Origin: an uncultured Actinomycetes bacterium | GTDB taxonomy: Bacteria > Actinomycetota > Acidimicrobiia > Acidimicrobiales > RAAP-2 | Reading direction: 5' to 3' | DNA: 64,000 nt | Assembly (NCBI GenBank): GCA_903825765.1 | Contig: CAIKBU010000081.1 | Location: forward strand, 32,301-96,300 | Shown: positions 24,511 to 32,926 of the stretch, piece after piece | How the letters are laid out: each line of letters opens with the position of its first letter | How positions within the stretch are numbered: position 1 is the first letter of the stretch | Notes under the pieces: generated by a model | Seen by the model: only the letters and a program-made list of their open reading frames with translations | What the model was told of the DNA's origin: nothing | The model's database searches: none | Program-made: the position numbers and the translations under genes

Positions 24511-27500
24511 CTAGCCCCGAATCACATTTCTGCCGAATTCTGAGCGCAAATCAGGGACAACCGCGGCAATCGAAACGTTGAAATCGTCACCCAGCTGAAA
24601 GGACTGACCGCCTTCACCCACTTCGAGAACGACCCGCGATGGTCCCGGGTACTGGACCAAAATATCCTTCAGTGTCCCAATCGTCGCTGCGGTCAACTGC
24701 TCCGGAAGGAAACACAGGCGCAACTCGCGAGGTCCAGCATCGACTTTCACCACTTCGATCTGTGTTGCTGCGAAGCGGGGCTCTTCGGCGTCACGATCAT
24801 CCACGCGGACGGTGACGACAACGATGTTGTCCTTGGTGAGCATCGGACTCAGTCCGTCAAACCCTTTGGCCGAAACGTTCAGTTCAATCGAACCGCCAAG
24901 GTCTTCGAGGCGCAACCTGGCGTAGGGCTTGCCCTCCTTCGTCGTGCGGAGCGTCACTTCCGACATGATCCCGCCGACCTTGAACTGGTGGCGCACTTTT
25001 CCGGGCTCCGCTGCCGACTCGCGCAACTGCGCTATTGTCCCGTCAACCTTGGTCGCGAGAATCTGCTCAACCGTGTAGAGCGGGTGGTCCGACACGTAGG
25101 TTCCCAGCATTTCACGCTCAAAGTCCAGCTTGGCCGACTGTGCGTATTCGGTCGGTGGAATTGGAATTTCCGTACCGTCCCAGTCGCCTTCGCCGGGCGT
25201 CTCGCTAAACGTCGCAAACAGGGTGCTGATGCCCACCGCGAGGTCTTTTCGACGCGCCACCGTGACCTCAATGAGCTCGTCGACCTTGAGACTAAAGCCC
25301 AGTCGTGGCACGCCGAGGGAATCAAAGGCGCCCGCCTTGATCAGTGACTCCATCGTGCGACGGTTGAGCACGGCGGGGTCAACGCGACGAACGAAGTCGT
25401 AGACCGACGCAAAGGGGCCCGCCTTTTCTCGTTCCTCGACAATCTTTTCAACCAAGGCTTCGCCCACATTTCGAACGGCCGCCATACCAAAGACAATCGT
25501 GCGCTCGTCGCGCAGCGCTGGGGTGTAATCGGCGAATGACTGATTGACGTCGGGCACGTCGACCTTGATATTCATCATGCGAGCCTCGTTGAGATAGAGG
25601 GACGCCTTGTCCTTGTCGTCACGAAATGACGTCAGCAGCGCCGCCATGTACTCAACCGGGTAGTTCGCCTTCAGCCACGCATTCTGATACGCGATGAAGG
25701 CGTACCCGTAGGCGTGACTCTTGTTGAAGGCGTAGTCAGCAAATGGCTCAATCTTGTCGAAGATGCCCTCGGCGAGCGAGCGTTCGTACCCCTGGTTCTC
25801 AGCGCCCGTAATGAACTTGGCCCGCTGCGCCTGAATCATGTCGCGAATCTTCTTCGAACACGCTTTACGCAAGTCATCAGCCTCAGTCATAGTGAAGCCA
25901 GCAATTTTGGTCGCCACGCGCATGATGTCTTCTTGATAGATCATCAATCCCGATGTTTCGCCGAGGATTTCTTCGAGGTCGGGGTGGTCGAACGTGACCT
26001 CCTGTCGCCCATTCTTCCGGTCCGCGTAGTCGTTGTGGACGTTTTCGCTCAACGGCCCCGGGCGGTAGAGCGCCGTCAATGCAGCGATGTCGTCGAACGA
26101 GGTGGGGGCGAGGCGCCGCATGAGCGTTCGCATCGGCGTCCCCTCTAGTTGGAAGATACCAATGGAGTTCCCCTGGCGGAGCATCGAGAAGACCTTTTCG
26201 TCGTCCATCGCCACATTGTCAATGTCGATGCGTTCGCCCGTTTTTCGCTCAATATGGTCGAGCGCGCGCTCGATGATGGCGAGGTTACGAAGTCCCAGGA
26301 AGTCCATCTTGAGGAGGCCGAGCTTCTCAATTGCCGTGGCTTCGTATTGCGTCACAATCGGGGCGTCGTCACCGGCCGCGTTCGACGACTTGCGCTGCAC
26401 CGGTACGTAGTCCAACACTGGACCACGGGTAATCACCACGGCCGCGGCGTGAATGCCATCCTGGCGTCGCTTATCGACGAACCCCTTCGCCGTGTCAATA
26501 ATGTGTGCAACCTCGGTGCTGTCCTCGTACATCTTGCGCAGGTCGTGCGCTTCGGCGTACCGTGATTCCAACCCCGGTGTCGGGGTAAAGCACGCGGCGA
26601 GGGGCAAGTCTTGCCCCATGACGAGCGCGGGCATTGCCTTGCAAATATTGTCCGCCAATGAAGGCGGGTACCCGAGTACGCGGGCGGAGTCTCGAACCGC
26701 GGCGCGAGCCTTAATCGTCGAGAACGTCACAATTTGAGCTACGTGGTCGGCGCCGTAGCGTTCGGCGGCGTAGCGAATCATGTCGCCGCGGTACCGCTCG
26801 TCAAAGTCCATATCGATGTCGGGCATCTGCTTGCGACCGGGGTTGAGGAAGCGTTCAAAAATCAGGCCGTAGCGAATCGGATCAAGGTCGACGATACGCA
26901 GGCAGTAGGCGATGCAACAGCCAGCGGCTGATCCGCGACCCGGACCAACCCGAATTCCCTTGTCGCGTGCGTGACGAATAAGGTCCCACACGACGAGGAA
27001 GTAGTCCGAGAAGCCCATGTCGGCCACCACGCGAAGTTCGTAGTCGAGTCGCTCGATAACCGTCTCGGGCAAATCGTGTCCGTAGCGCTCCCGGGCTCCG
27101 GCGTAGGTGAGTTCACGGAGGTAGCGGTCAGCGCCGTCTTTGTGTGTGGCGCCACGAAGCTCGCTGGGAATTGGAAATTCCGGTAGCGCGCTATTGCCGA
27201 ATTCGATGGTGACGTCCACTCGCTCGGCAATCGCCAGAGTGTTGTCGCACGCTTCAGGAATATCACGGAACAGGTAGCGCATTTCAGCCGCTGATTTGAG
27301 ATAGTGCTGGTCGCTCGAGAAGCGGAAGCGGTCCGGGTCGGACACGCGCGCGCCCGTGCCAATGCACAACAGGGCATCGTGCATCTCAAAATCTGAGTGC
27401 TTGACGTAGTGGAGGTCGTTCGTTGCCAGCAGGGGCGCCGTGAGATCCTTCGCGATTTGTAGCAAACCAGGGTTGGTGCGAACCTGCTCGGGCATCCCGT

Positions 27501-28116
27501 GGTCTTGCATCTCGATGAAGAAGTTGTCGGCCCCAAAAATGGTCTGCAGTCGACCGGCAAGTTCAAGGGCCTTTCCGTAGTCGTCGCGTAAAAGGGCCTG
27601 CAGCACCACACCGCCGAGACATCCCGACGTGGCGATCAGCCCTTCGTGGTGCTCTTCGAGCAGTTCCCAGTCGAGTCGTGGCTTGTAGTAATAACCCTCC
27701 AAGTAGGCGCGCGAGGAGAGTTCACGAAGATTCTTGTACCCGGTATTCGACTGCGCCAGCAACGTCAAGTGGTGGTAGAGCTTCTGACCGCCCTCCGTAT
27801 CGCCACCGGTGTCGTCAATCTTTCCGCGCCGTGGTGGACGATCAAACCGCGAGTTCGCCGCCATGTAGGCCTCGAGACCGATGATGGGCGTAATGCCGTG
27901 CTTGCGACAGGATTCGTAGAAGTCAATGACGCCGTACATGTTGCCGTGGTCGGTGATCCCAATTGCCGTCTGCCCATCAGCCTTGGCCGCGAGCACCATT
28001 TCCTCGACACGTGCGGCCCCGTCGAGCATCGAGTACTCCGTGTGGTTGTGAAGGTGAACGAAGCCGTCAGCCATGAGTGCAGTGCCTTTCGCGCGCCCAC
28101 CCATGGGCCAACGCAT
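24511..28116 (-). CDS. dnaE: DNA polymerase III alpha subunit
   Basis: DnaE is the replicative polymerase. The protein begins with a PHP domain (FVHLHNHTEYSMLDG, GITDHGNMYG, LIATSGCLGG, NDLHY). The polymerase core follows, with catalytic Asp residues in PDIDMDFDE, then the helix-hairpin-helix and OB domains. The PHP metal ligands look intact, as in mycobacterial DnaE1, where this domain proofreads. I start at ATG 28116 (1201 residues) because TAGTCT lies exactly 6 nt upstream. ATG 28074 (MADGFVHLH, 1187 residues) is favoured by homology and has a GAAAGG about 10 nt upstream. Confidence 0.97.
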   Translation of the reverse strand: MRWPMGGRAKGTALMADGFVHLHNHTEYSMLDGAARVEEMVLAAKADGQTAIGITDHGNMYGVIDFYESCRKHGITPIIGLEAYMAANSRFDRPPRRGKIDDTGGDTEGGQKLYHHLTLLAQSNTGYKNLRELSSRAYLEGYYYKPRLDWELLEEHHEGLIATSGCLGGVVLQALLRDDYGKALELAGRLQTIFGADNFFIEMQDHGMPEQVRTNPGLLQIAKDLTAPLLATNDLHYVKHSDFEMHDALLCIGTGARVSDPDRFRFSSDQHYLKSAAEMRYLFRDIPEACDNTLAIAERVDVTIEFGNSALPEFPIPSELRGATHKDGADRYLRELTYAGARERYGHDLPETVIERLDYELRVVADMGFSDYFLVVWDLIRHARDKGIRVGPGRGSAAGCCIAYCLRIVDLDPIRYGLIFERFLNPGRKQMPDIDMDFDERYRGDMIRYAAERYGADHVAQIVTFSTIKARAAVRDSARVLGYPPSLADNICKAMPALVMGQDLPLAACFTPTPGLESRYAEAHDLRKMYEDSTEVAHIIDTAKGFVDKRRQDGIHAAAVVITRGPVLDYVPVQRKSSNAAGDDAPIVTQYEATAIEKLGLLKMDFLGLRNLAIIERALDHIERKTGERIDIDNVAMDDEKVFSMLRQGNSIGIFQLEGTPMRTLMRRLAPTSFDDIAALTALYRPGPLSENVHNDYADRKNGRQEVTFDHPDLEEILGETSGLMIYQEDIMRVATKIAGFTMTEADDLRKACSKKIRDMIQAQRAKFITGAENQGYERSLAEGIFDKIEPFADYAFNKSHAYGYAFIAYQNAWLKANYPVEYMAALLTSFRDDKDKASLYLNEARMMNIKVDVPDVNQSFADYTPALRDERTIVFGMAAVRNVGEALVEKIVEEREKAGPFASVYDFVRRVDPAVLNRRTMESLIKAGAFDSLGVPRLGFSLKVDELIEVTVARRKDLAVGISTLFATFSETPGEGDWDGTEIPIPPTEYAQSAKLDFEREMLGTYVSDHPLYTVEQILATKVDGTIAQLRESAAEPGKVRHQFKVGGIMSEVTLRTTKEGKPYARLRLEDLGGSIELNVSAKGFDGLSPMLTKDNIVVVTVRVDDRDAEEPRFAATQIEVVKVDAGPRELRLCFLPEQLTAATIGTLKDILVQYPGPSRVVLEVGEGGQSFQLGDDFNVSIAAVVPDLRSEFGRNVIRG

Positions 28117-28122
28117 GGGCGA

Positions 28123-28128
28123 AGACTA
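28123..28128 (-). promoter_or_regulatory. -10 element of dnaE
   Basis: TAGTCT is followed by 6 nt and the ATG at 28116. If translation starts at 28074 instead, the same promoter gives a 42-nt leader. Confidence 0.5.
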
Positions 28129-28152
28129 CGCAGGGGGTGTTACACGACATGG

Positions 28153-28638
28153 CTACAGGTACGTTCCGGGGCGTTCGGGGGCGGCACCGAGCGATCGGTC
28201 GCGCGCCACTTCCATCTGTGCGGCGGCCGCCTGCTGGGCGAACAGTGAGGCCTGAATGCCGTGAAAGAGACCTTCGAGCCACCCCACCAGTTGCGCCTGA
28301 GCGAGGCGGAGCTCTGAGTCGCTGGGCACTTCAGCACGAAAGGAGGGCACCATTCGCTGTAGTTCGTCAGCCAGGTCCGTCGACAGTGACCCCGAAAGTT
28401 CGTGCAGCGTCGTTTCGTGTATTTCTTTGAGACGTCGGCGACCTTGTTCATCCAACGGAGCACTTCGCGCTTCGTCGAGGAGTGATTTCACCATCGCACC
28501 GAGTCGCATCACTTTGGCCGGCTGGCTAATGAAGTCTGACTCTTCCACTGCCGTGAATTCGGGCGTTGGTGCGGCGGTGCCCGGGCTCAGCACTTCATCG
28601 GGATCAACGGAAATCGGGCGTTCGGGCATTTCTGACAC
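28153..28638 (-). CDS. bpa: Bacterial proteasome activator Bpa/PafE (DUF2587)
   Basis: The 161-residue protein matches the Bpa family: VMRLGAMVKSLLDEARSAPL, then RRLKEIHETTLHELS, then ELRLAQAQLVGWLEGLFHGI. It ends in GTYL, close to the GQYL motif that docks into the 20S proteasome alpha ring in mycobacteria. Bpa forms a ring that delivers unfolded proteins such as HspR to the proteasome without ATP. This implies a 20S proteasome elsewhere in the genome; none of its genes is in the window. The GTG start follows CACACT by 6 nt, a weak -10 element. Confidence 0.93.
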   Translation of the reverse strand: MSEMPERPISVDPDEVLSPGTAAPTPEFTAVEESDFISQPAKVMRLGAMVKSLLDEARSAPLDEQGRRRLKEIHETTLHELSGSLSTDLADELQRMVPSFRAEVPSDSELRLAQAQLVGWLEGLFHGIQASLFAQQAAAAQMEVARDRSLGAAPERPGTYL

Positions 28639-28698
28639 CCTTGCAGTGTGCCAGATTTCGCCACCCTCGTGCCCACGGCAACTCGGAGGTGCTCTTAG

Positions 28699-28704
28699 TA
28701 GACT
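28699..28704 (+). promoter_or_regulatory. Leaderless -10 element of the Rrf2 gene
   Basis: TAGACT is followed by 6 nt and the GTG at 28711. Confidence 0.6.
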
Positions 28705-28710
28705 GCTTCC

Positions 28711-29175
28711 GTGAGAGTTTCGACCCGAGGTGACTACGCCAGCCGAGCATTACTCAGCCTCGCACTTCGTGACGACCTCGAGGTGCCGGTATCCGTTCGT
28801 GACCTCGCTGAGCGCACCGGACTCCCCCAGCCCTACCTCGAGCAAATTCTGCTGAATTTGAAGGGTGTTGGGCTCGTTCGGTCAAAGCGTGGTGTCGGGG
28901 GTGGCTACGTGCTCGCCCGTGAGGCCGACGCGATCACGTTGGCCGAAATCGTAGCCGCTGTTGACGGCCCAATTGTCGCCGGCGACTTCGGCGAGCCACA
29001 CCGTGATGGGGCGTGCGACCACGAAGGTCAGTGTGTCCTGCTCGGGGTCTGGGCCGAAGTTGGCGAGCACATGCGAGTTCATCTCGCGAGTTTCACTCTG
29101 GCTGACATGGTCAACCAGGCTCGCGGTTCACGCCGGCCGAGCGCCACTCTCAAGCACCCCGAAGCCCATTCTTAA
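28711..29175 (+). CDS. Rrf2-family transcriptional regulator
   Basis: The 154-residue protein has the Rrf2 winged helix: VSTRGDYASRALLSLAL at the start, VRDLAERTGLPQPYLEQIL at residues 29-47, and the wing SKRGVGGGYVLAR. In the sensor region only two of the three IscR-type ligand cysteines are present (Cys102, Cys108 in ACDHEGQC); the third position is Trp114. It may bind an Fe-S cluster with another ligand or act as a redox switch. It precedes the sigma factor gene, and its target is unknown. Confidence 0.9.
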   Translation: MRVSTRGDYASRALLSLALRDDLEVPVSVRDLAERTGLPQPYLEQILLNLKGVGLVRSKRGVGGGYVLAREADAITLAEIVAAVDGPIVAGDFGEPHRDGACDHEGQCVLLGVWAEVGEHMRVHLASFTLADMVNQARGSRRPSATLKHPEAHS

Positions 29176-29199
29176 AACCTTCCTAAGACGAATTTCAGG

Positions 29200-29219
29200 G
29201 TTACCTACTGTGTGGTAAC
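29200..29219. repeat. Inverted repeat upstream of the sigma factor gene
   Basis: GTTACC (29200-29205) and GGTAAC (29214-29219) form a perfect 6-bp inverted repeat with an 8-nt centre in the 110-bp gap before the sigma gene. It is an operator candidate; a terminator is unlikely because no T tract follows. Confidence 0.4.
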
Positions 29220-29285
29220 TTACGCAGGTAGTCGTAGGAGAAATTAGCCGTTGTCGGGCTACATGTGCTTATGTGAGGAGCTGTT

Positions 29286-30137
29286 GTGAATACCACCCCC
29301 CGCCGTTCCGCCGTGAATACCAATGATATGTTGGGCCTTTTGATGCGCGATCTGGACCGCTACCCAATGCCGAACTACGACGAACAAGTCGAATTGGCCA
29401 AGCGCGTGACCGAAGGTGACGAAGAGGCCAAAAAGCAAATGGTCGCCGCCAACCTCCGACTCGTCCTCCACTGGGCGCGTCGCTACCAGGACCGTGGCGT
29501 CGAGATGGTCGACCTCGTCCAAGAGGGCACCTTTGGTCTGCTTCGCGCAGTCGAAAAGTTTGACTGGGAGCGTGGATTCAAGTTCTCAACGTACGCCACC
29601 TGGTGGATTCGTCAGGCCCTCCAGCGTGCCGTCCAGCAACACGGTCGCACCATTCGTATCCCCCTGGAAGTCGGCGAGCAATTGCAGCGTCTCGAGGCCA
29701 CCACGGCCGAGTTGACCTCACTCTTCGGGCGCAAGCCCACCGACGACGAACTCCTCGAGGCCACCGGGATGAGCCGCGAATTGCGCGAGAGTCTCAAGGG
29801 CCTCGCCGGTGTCACCGCTAGTCTCGACCAGCCCGCGTCGTCTGATTCAGCGACCACACTCGGTGACCTCGTTGCGCCAAGCCAGTCCGACTGGGTCGGC
29901 GACGTCGAGCAGTCACTCATGGACGACCAACTGCACGGCGCCCTCAAGGGCCTTACAGCACTCCAGCGTGATGTTGTCACCTTGCGTTTTGGACTCAACG
30001 GCGCTACCCCACTGTCGCTTCAGGCCACCGCCGAAGTGATGGACATCGGCGTTCGTCGCGTGCGCCGCGCTGAAGAAGAAGCGTTGGCTCTGTTGCGCAC
30101 CGATGACCGCGTGCTCGCAGTCCGCGCTGACGCCTAG
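29286..30137 (+). CDS. RNA polymerase sigma factor, sigma-70 family group 2 (SigB-like)
   Basis: The 283-residue sigma factor lacks a long region 1.1. It has region 2 (LVLHWARRYQDRGVEMVDLV, then KFSTYATWWIRQALQRAV), region 3 (FGRKPTDDELLEATGMS) and region 4 (LTALQRDVVTLRFGLNG, IGVRRVRRAEEEALALL). This fits actinobacterial SigB/HrdB-type group 2 factors; the principal sigma is usually longer. The GTG start follows a GAGGAG Shine-Dalgarno. The stop overlaps the rluD stop region by 4 bp (convergent). No anti-sigma gene is adjacent. Confidence 0.92.
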   Translation: MNTTPRRSAVNTNDMLGLLMRDLDRYPMPNYDEQVELAKRVTEGDEEAKKQMVAANLRLVLHWARRYQDRGVEMVDLVQEGTFGLLRAVEKFDWERGFKFSTYATWWIRQALQRAVQQHGRTIRIPLEVGEQLQRLEATTAELTSLFGRKPTDDELLEATGMSRELRESLKGLAGVTASLDQPASSDSATTLGDLVAPSQSDWVGDVEQSLMDDQLHGALKGLTALQRDVVTLRFGLNGATPLSLQATAEVMDIGVRRVRRAEEEALALLRTDDRVLAVRADA

Positions 30138-31117
30138 AACCCTTCGTCGACGAAGCCCGGCACCAGCGGGACGAGGTCGTCGGGTAGCGGGCTTCCCGCG
30201 CTGACTCGCTCACCCGTGACGGGATGGGCGAAGGCGAGTGTCCGTGAGTGCAAGAAGAATCGGTCTTGCTCTAATCGGCGATCACGACGGTGGCCGTAAC
30301 GGGGGTCGTTCACCACCGGGTGGCCGATAGTGCCCATATGGACACGAATCTGATGTGTCCGGCCGGTGTCGAGTGACAACTTCAGCAGCGTCACGGGCTG
30401 GGGCTTGTCGATGCGCATTAAGACGTCGTAGCCCGTGCGGGCCTCGCGGCCATCACTGCGCACGGCCATCAGCGTTGGTGTCCGCGTTGACCGGCCGATG
30501 GGGGCATCGACGACGCCACGCTCCTCGACGACGTGGCCCTCCACGAGCCCCAAGTAGGTTCGCTCCATCGCACGGCTGGCGAGCTGTTCGCGCAGGCCCT
30601 CGAGCCCCTCAGCGGTCTTAGCAACGACGAGAACACCCGATGTCCCCTTATCGAGGCGGTGAACAATCCCAGGACGGAAGGGGTCGCAGAGCCCAGCGTC
30701 ACTGAGTGCCTGCAGTTCGGGAAAACGGGCCAAGAGGCCGGCGACGAGCGTGTTGTCTCGCTGACCAGCGCCCGGGTGGACCACTTGTCCAGAATGCTTG
30801 TTCACAATGGCGAAGTGCGGGTCGTCGTAGACCACGTCAATTTCGACCGAGGCATCAGGTGTCACGGTGCCATCGTCGGGTGGAGGGAGCAATGCAACGA
30901 GCAACTGCCCTTCGCTCACAATGGCGGATCCCTTGAGAATGACCTTGCCATCAAGCGTGACCACGCCCGAGCGAAGGAGCGCGGTGGCGTCGTTGCGTGA
31001 CATGCCCGTCAACATGGCGATGACTCGGTCAATGCGCGTCTCGTCTAACGTTCCGGGAATTGGAAGTTCGAGTGTCTCACCATCAAAGGGATCACTGTTG
31101 TCAATGTCGTCTACCAC
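30134..31117 (-). CDS. rluD: RluA-family 23S rRNA pseudouridine synthase (RluD-like)
   Basis: The 327-residue protein has an N-terminal S4 domain (about 25-90) and the RluA catalytic motif GIVHRLDKGTSGVLVVAK, whose Asp is the nucleophile, near residue 150. A GRTHQIRVHM segment follows. The family places pseudouridines in helix 69 of 23S rRNA. The GTG start overlaps the lspA end by 7 bp, and lspA-rluD order is common. Confidence 0.93.
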   Translation of the reverse strand: MVDDIDNSDPFDGETLELPIPGTLDETRIDRVIAMLTGMSRNDATALLRSGVVTLDGKVILKGSAIVSEGQLLVALLPPPDDGTVTPDASVEIDVVYDDPHFAIVNKHSGQVVHPGAGQRDNTLVAGLLARFPELQALSDAGLCDPFRPGIVHRLDKGTSGVLVVAKTAEGLEGLREQLASRAMERTYLGLVEGHVVEERGVVDAPIGRSTRTPTLMAVRSDGREARTGYDVLMRIDKPQPVTLLKLSLDTGRTHQIRVHMGTIGHPVVNDPRYGHRRDRRLEQDRFFLHSRTLAFAHPVTGERVSAGSPLPDDLVPLVPGFVDEGF

Positions 31118-31587
31118 GGGACCACCATTCGTTTGCCCCGAAGGACAAGTAGGAGAAGCAAGAGAAAACCAGCCGACACTGCGATGTCAGCCACATTAAA
31201 AACCGGAAATCCACCGACAGCCACAAAATCGGTGACCCGCGGCGGCGACGCCGCTAGGCGGTCAAGCACGTTCGCCACCCCGCCACCGAGGAGTAACCCC
31301 AGCCCCCACATCGCAACGCCTGGTTGGGCGCGCAGGGCTAGTGCCAACAAGACCAGGGCAACTATCACGGCAACGATGACACTCACCGACGGCGTGTTGC
31401 GACTGAGCGAGAACGAAATGCCACTGTTGAAGGTCAGACGGAACCAGAGCGGCCCAACGATATGGGTCGGACCATGCATCAACTGCTGTCGAGCCCACCA
31501 CTTCGTGGCGGCATCAACAACAATGACGCCACCCGAAAGGGCGAGGACGCCCAGATTGAGCCGTCGACTCAGACGCTTGCGCGACAC
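31111..31587 (-). CDS. lspA: Lipoprotein signal peptidase
   Basis: LspA removes signal peptides from prolipoproteins and so serves the lipoprotein at 7234. The protein has four hydrophobic segments and the catalytic Asp pair in NVLDRL and FNVADI, plus VDAATKWWA and NSGISFSL. The frame extends to 31653, but I choose GTG 31587 (MSRKRLSRRLNLG, 158 residues), the usual family length. It overlaps the end of the DksA-family gene by 19 bp. Confidence 0.9.
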   Translation of the reverse strand: MSRKRLSRRLNLGVLALSGGVIVVDAATKWWARQQLMHGPTHIVGPLWFRLTFNSGISFSLSRNTPSVSVIVAVIVALVLLALALRAQPGVAMWGLGLLLGGGVANVLDRLAASPPRVTDFVAVGGFPVFNVADIAVSAGFLLLLLLVLRGKRMVVPW

Positions 31588-32864
31588 GACATGCACATGA
31601 ACGCCGGCAACTGAACCTCCAGGCGTTCGCGTGGACGAATCGGTTCGTAGCACTCGTCACAACGACCGTAGCTGCCCTCAGCCACGCGAGCGAGGGCGAC
31701 ATCAATCTCTTGGACTTGCAAGCGGTAGTACGCCGCCTGCTCCTTGAGCTGGTCGCGTTGAATGTCGGACGAGACACTTGAGCCGTCCTCATCGTCGTAT
31801 TCGAGTCGTTCCCGGTCGACCAACATTTCGTCCGCCTCAGACTCCTTGGTTGCGATCATGCCCTGGTACTCCTCACGCTTGCCCAGCAACAAGTCGCGAA
31901 GCGTCGCCAAGAACTTCGGGTCCTTCTCGTACGGCTTCGAGTGCATCTTGGCATCGAGAGCCTCTTGACGCTTGCGCTCTTCCGCCTCACGACGCTCTTG
32001 ACGCTTGCGCTCTTCCGTCTCACGACGTTCAATCTCTTTTTGCTTGCGCGCCTTCTCCGCCTCAATGAGCTTCCGCTTATCAGCCGCTTCCTTGAGCTTC
32101 TTCGCCTCAGCGGCGGCCTTGGCGGCGGCCTTGGCCTTGGCCTCTCGTTCCTTCGCGGCAGCCTTCGACTTGGCTGCTTTTTCTTTCGCGGCCTTCGCGG
32201 CAGCGGCGGCCTTCGCCTTGTCGGCGGCGGCCTTCGCCTTCGCCTTCTCGAGATCGAGTTTTGCTTTGGCCTTTTCAGCCGCGGCCTTTTCCTTGGCCTT
32301 CGCTGCGGCGGTCTTTGCGGCCGCGGCGGCTTTGTCCTTTTCGGCCCTGGCCTTCGCGGCGGCCTTCGCGGCCACTTCTTTATCCTTCGTGGCTTGGGCC
32401 TTTACTGCGGCTTGAGCAATTTCCTTCGCTGCCCTTTCCTGGGCAGGCGTTAATGCTTTCTTCACTGTGGCCTTTACTGCTTTCTTGGCCGGAGCCGATG
32501 TGGGGGGTGTACTACGTGCAGCGGATTTCTTTGTCGGGCCAACCGTGGATGGCACCGCATTTTTAGCGGGCGACGATGCCTTGGGTGCAGTCGCCGCAGC
32601 TGCCTTCTTAGTGGTAGTTACTGGCGTCGACTTCTTTACTGGCGGCTTTACCGCTGCCTTGACCGGAACCTTTGCAGCAGCGGCTTTGTTCGCGGTTGTC
32701 TTTACCGAGGCCTTGACCGGAGTCTTTGGAGAAGCGCCTTTTTTCACAACGTCCTTCGTCGGTGCCTTTTTCGCCGTGGCGGCAGGCTTCGTCGCAGATG
32801 CGACTTTGTTGGCGGGAACGGTGGCTCGAGCCTTGGGTGCGGCGGGTGTGGACTTCGATGGCAT
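31569..32864 (-). CDS. DksA/TraR-family zinc-finger protein with long Lys/Ala-rich tail
   Basis: The 431-residue protein starts 4 nt after GAGGAGAG. Residues 1 to about 135 are rich in Lys, Ala, Pro and Thr (repeated PAKK/PVK units, histone-H1-like). About 135-270 is Ala/Lys helix like TolA or HU tails, and about 270-300 carries RREAEERKRQE repeats. The C-terminal 120 residues form a DksA/TraR domain with a coiled coil and a C4 zinc finger (CDEC and CMSC). Normal DksA-type proteins are 70-150 residues. RNA polymerase binding plus DNA binding by the tail is inference. It lies between divIVA and lspA. Confidence 0.88.
   Translation of the reverse strand: MPSKSTPAAPKARATVPANKVASATKPAATAKKAPTKDVVKKGASPKTPVKASVKTTANKAAAAKVPVKAAVKPPVKKSTPVTTTKKAAAATAPKASSPAKNAVPSTVGPTKKSAARSTPPTSAPAKKAVKATVKKALTPAQERAAKEIAQAAVKAQATKDKEVAAKAAAKARAEKDKAAAAAKTAAAKAKEKAAAEKAKAKLDLEKAKAKAAADKAKAAAAAKAAKEKAAKSKAAAKEREAKAKAAAKAAAEAKKLKEAADKRKLIEAEKARKQKEIERRETEERKRQERREAEERKRQEALDAKMHSKPYEKDPKFLATLRDLLLGKREEYQGMIATKESEADEMLVDRERLEYDDEDGSSVSSDIQRDQLKEQAAYYRLQVQEIDVALARVAEGSYGRCDECYEPIRPRERLEVQLPAFMCMSCRASV
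31962..32027 (-). repeat. 33-bp tandem repeat in the DksA-family gene
   Basis: 31962-31994 and 31995-32027 are two 33-bp copies with one mismatch. They encode RREAEERKRQE and RRETEERKRQE. Confidence 0.9.
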
Positions 32865-32926
32865 CAGACTCTCCTCGTAGAACGGTGAACTCAATCAGCG
32901 CGCCGAGGCTATCAGCAAAACACCTC

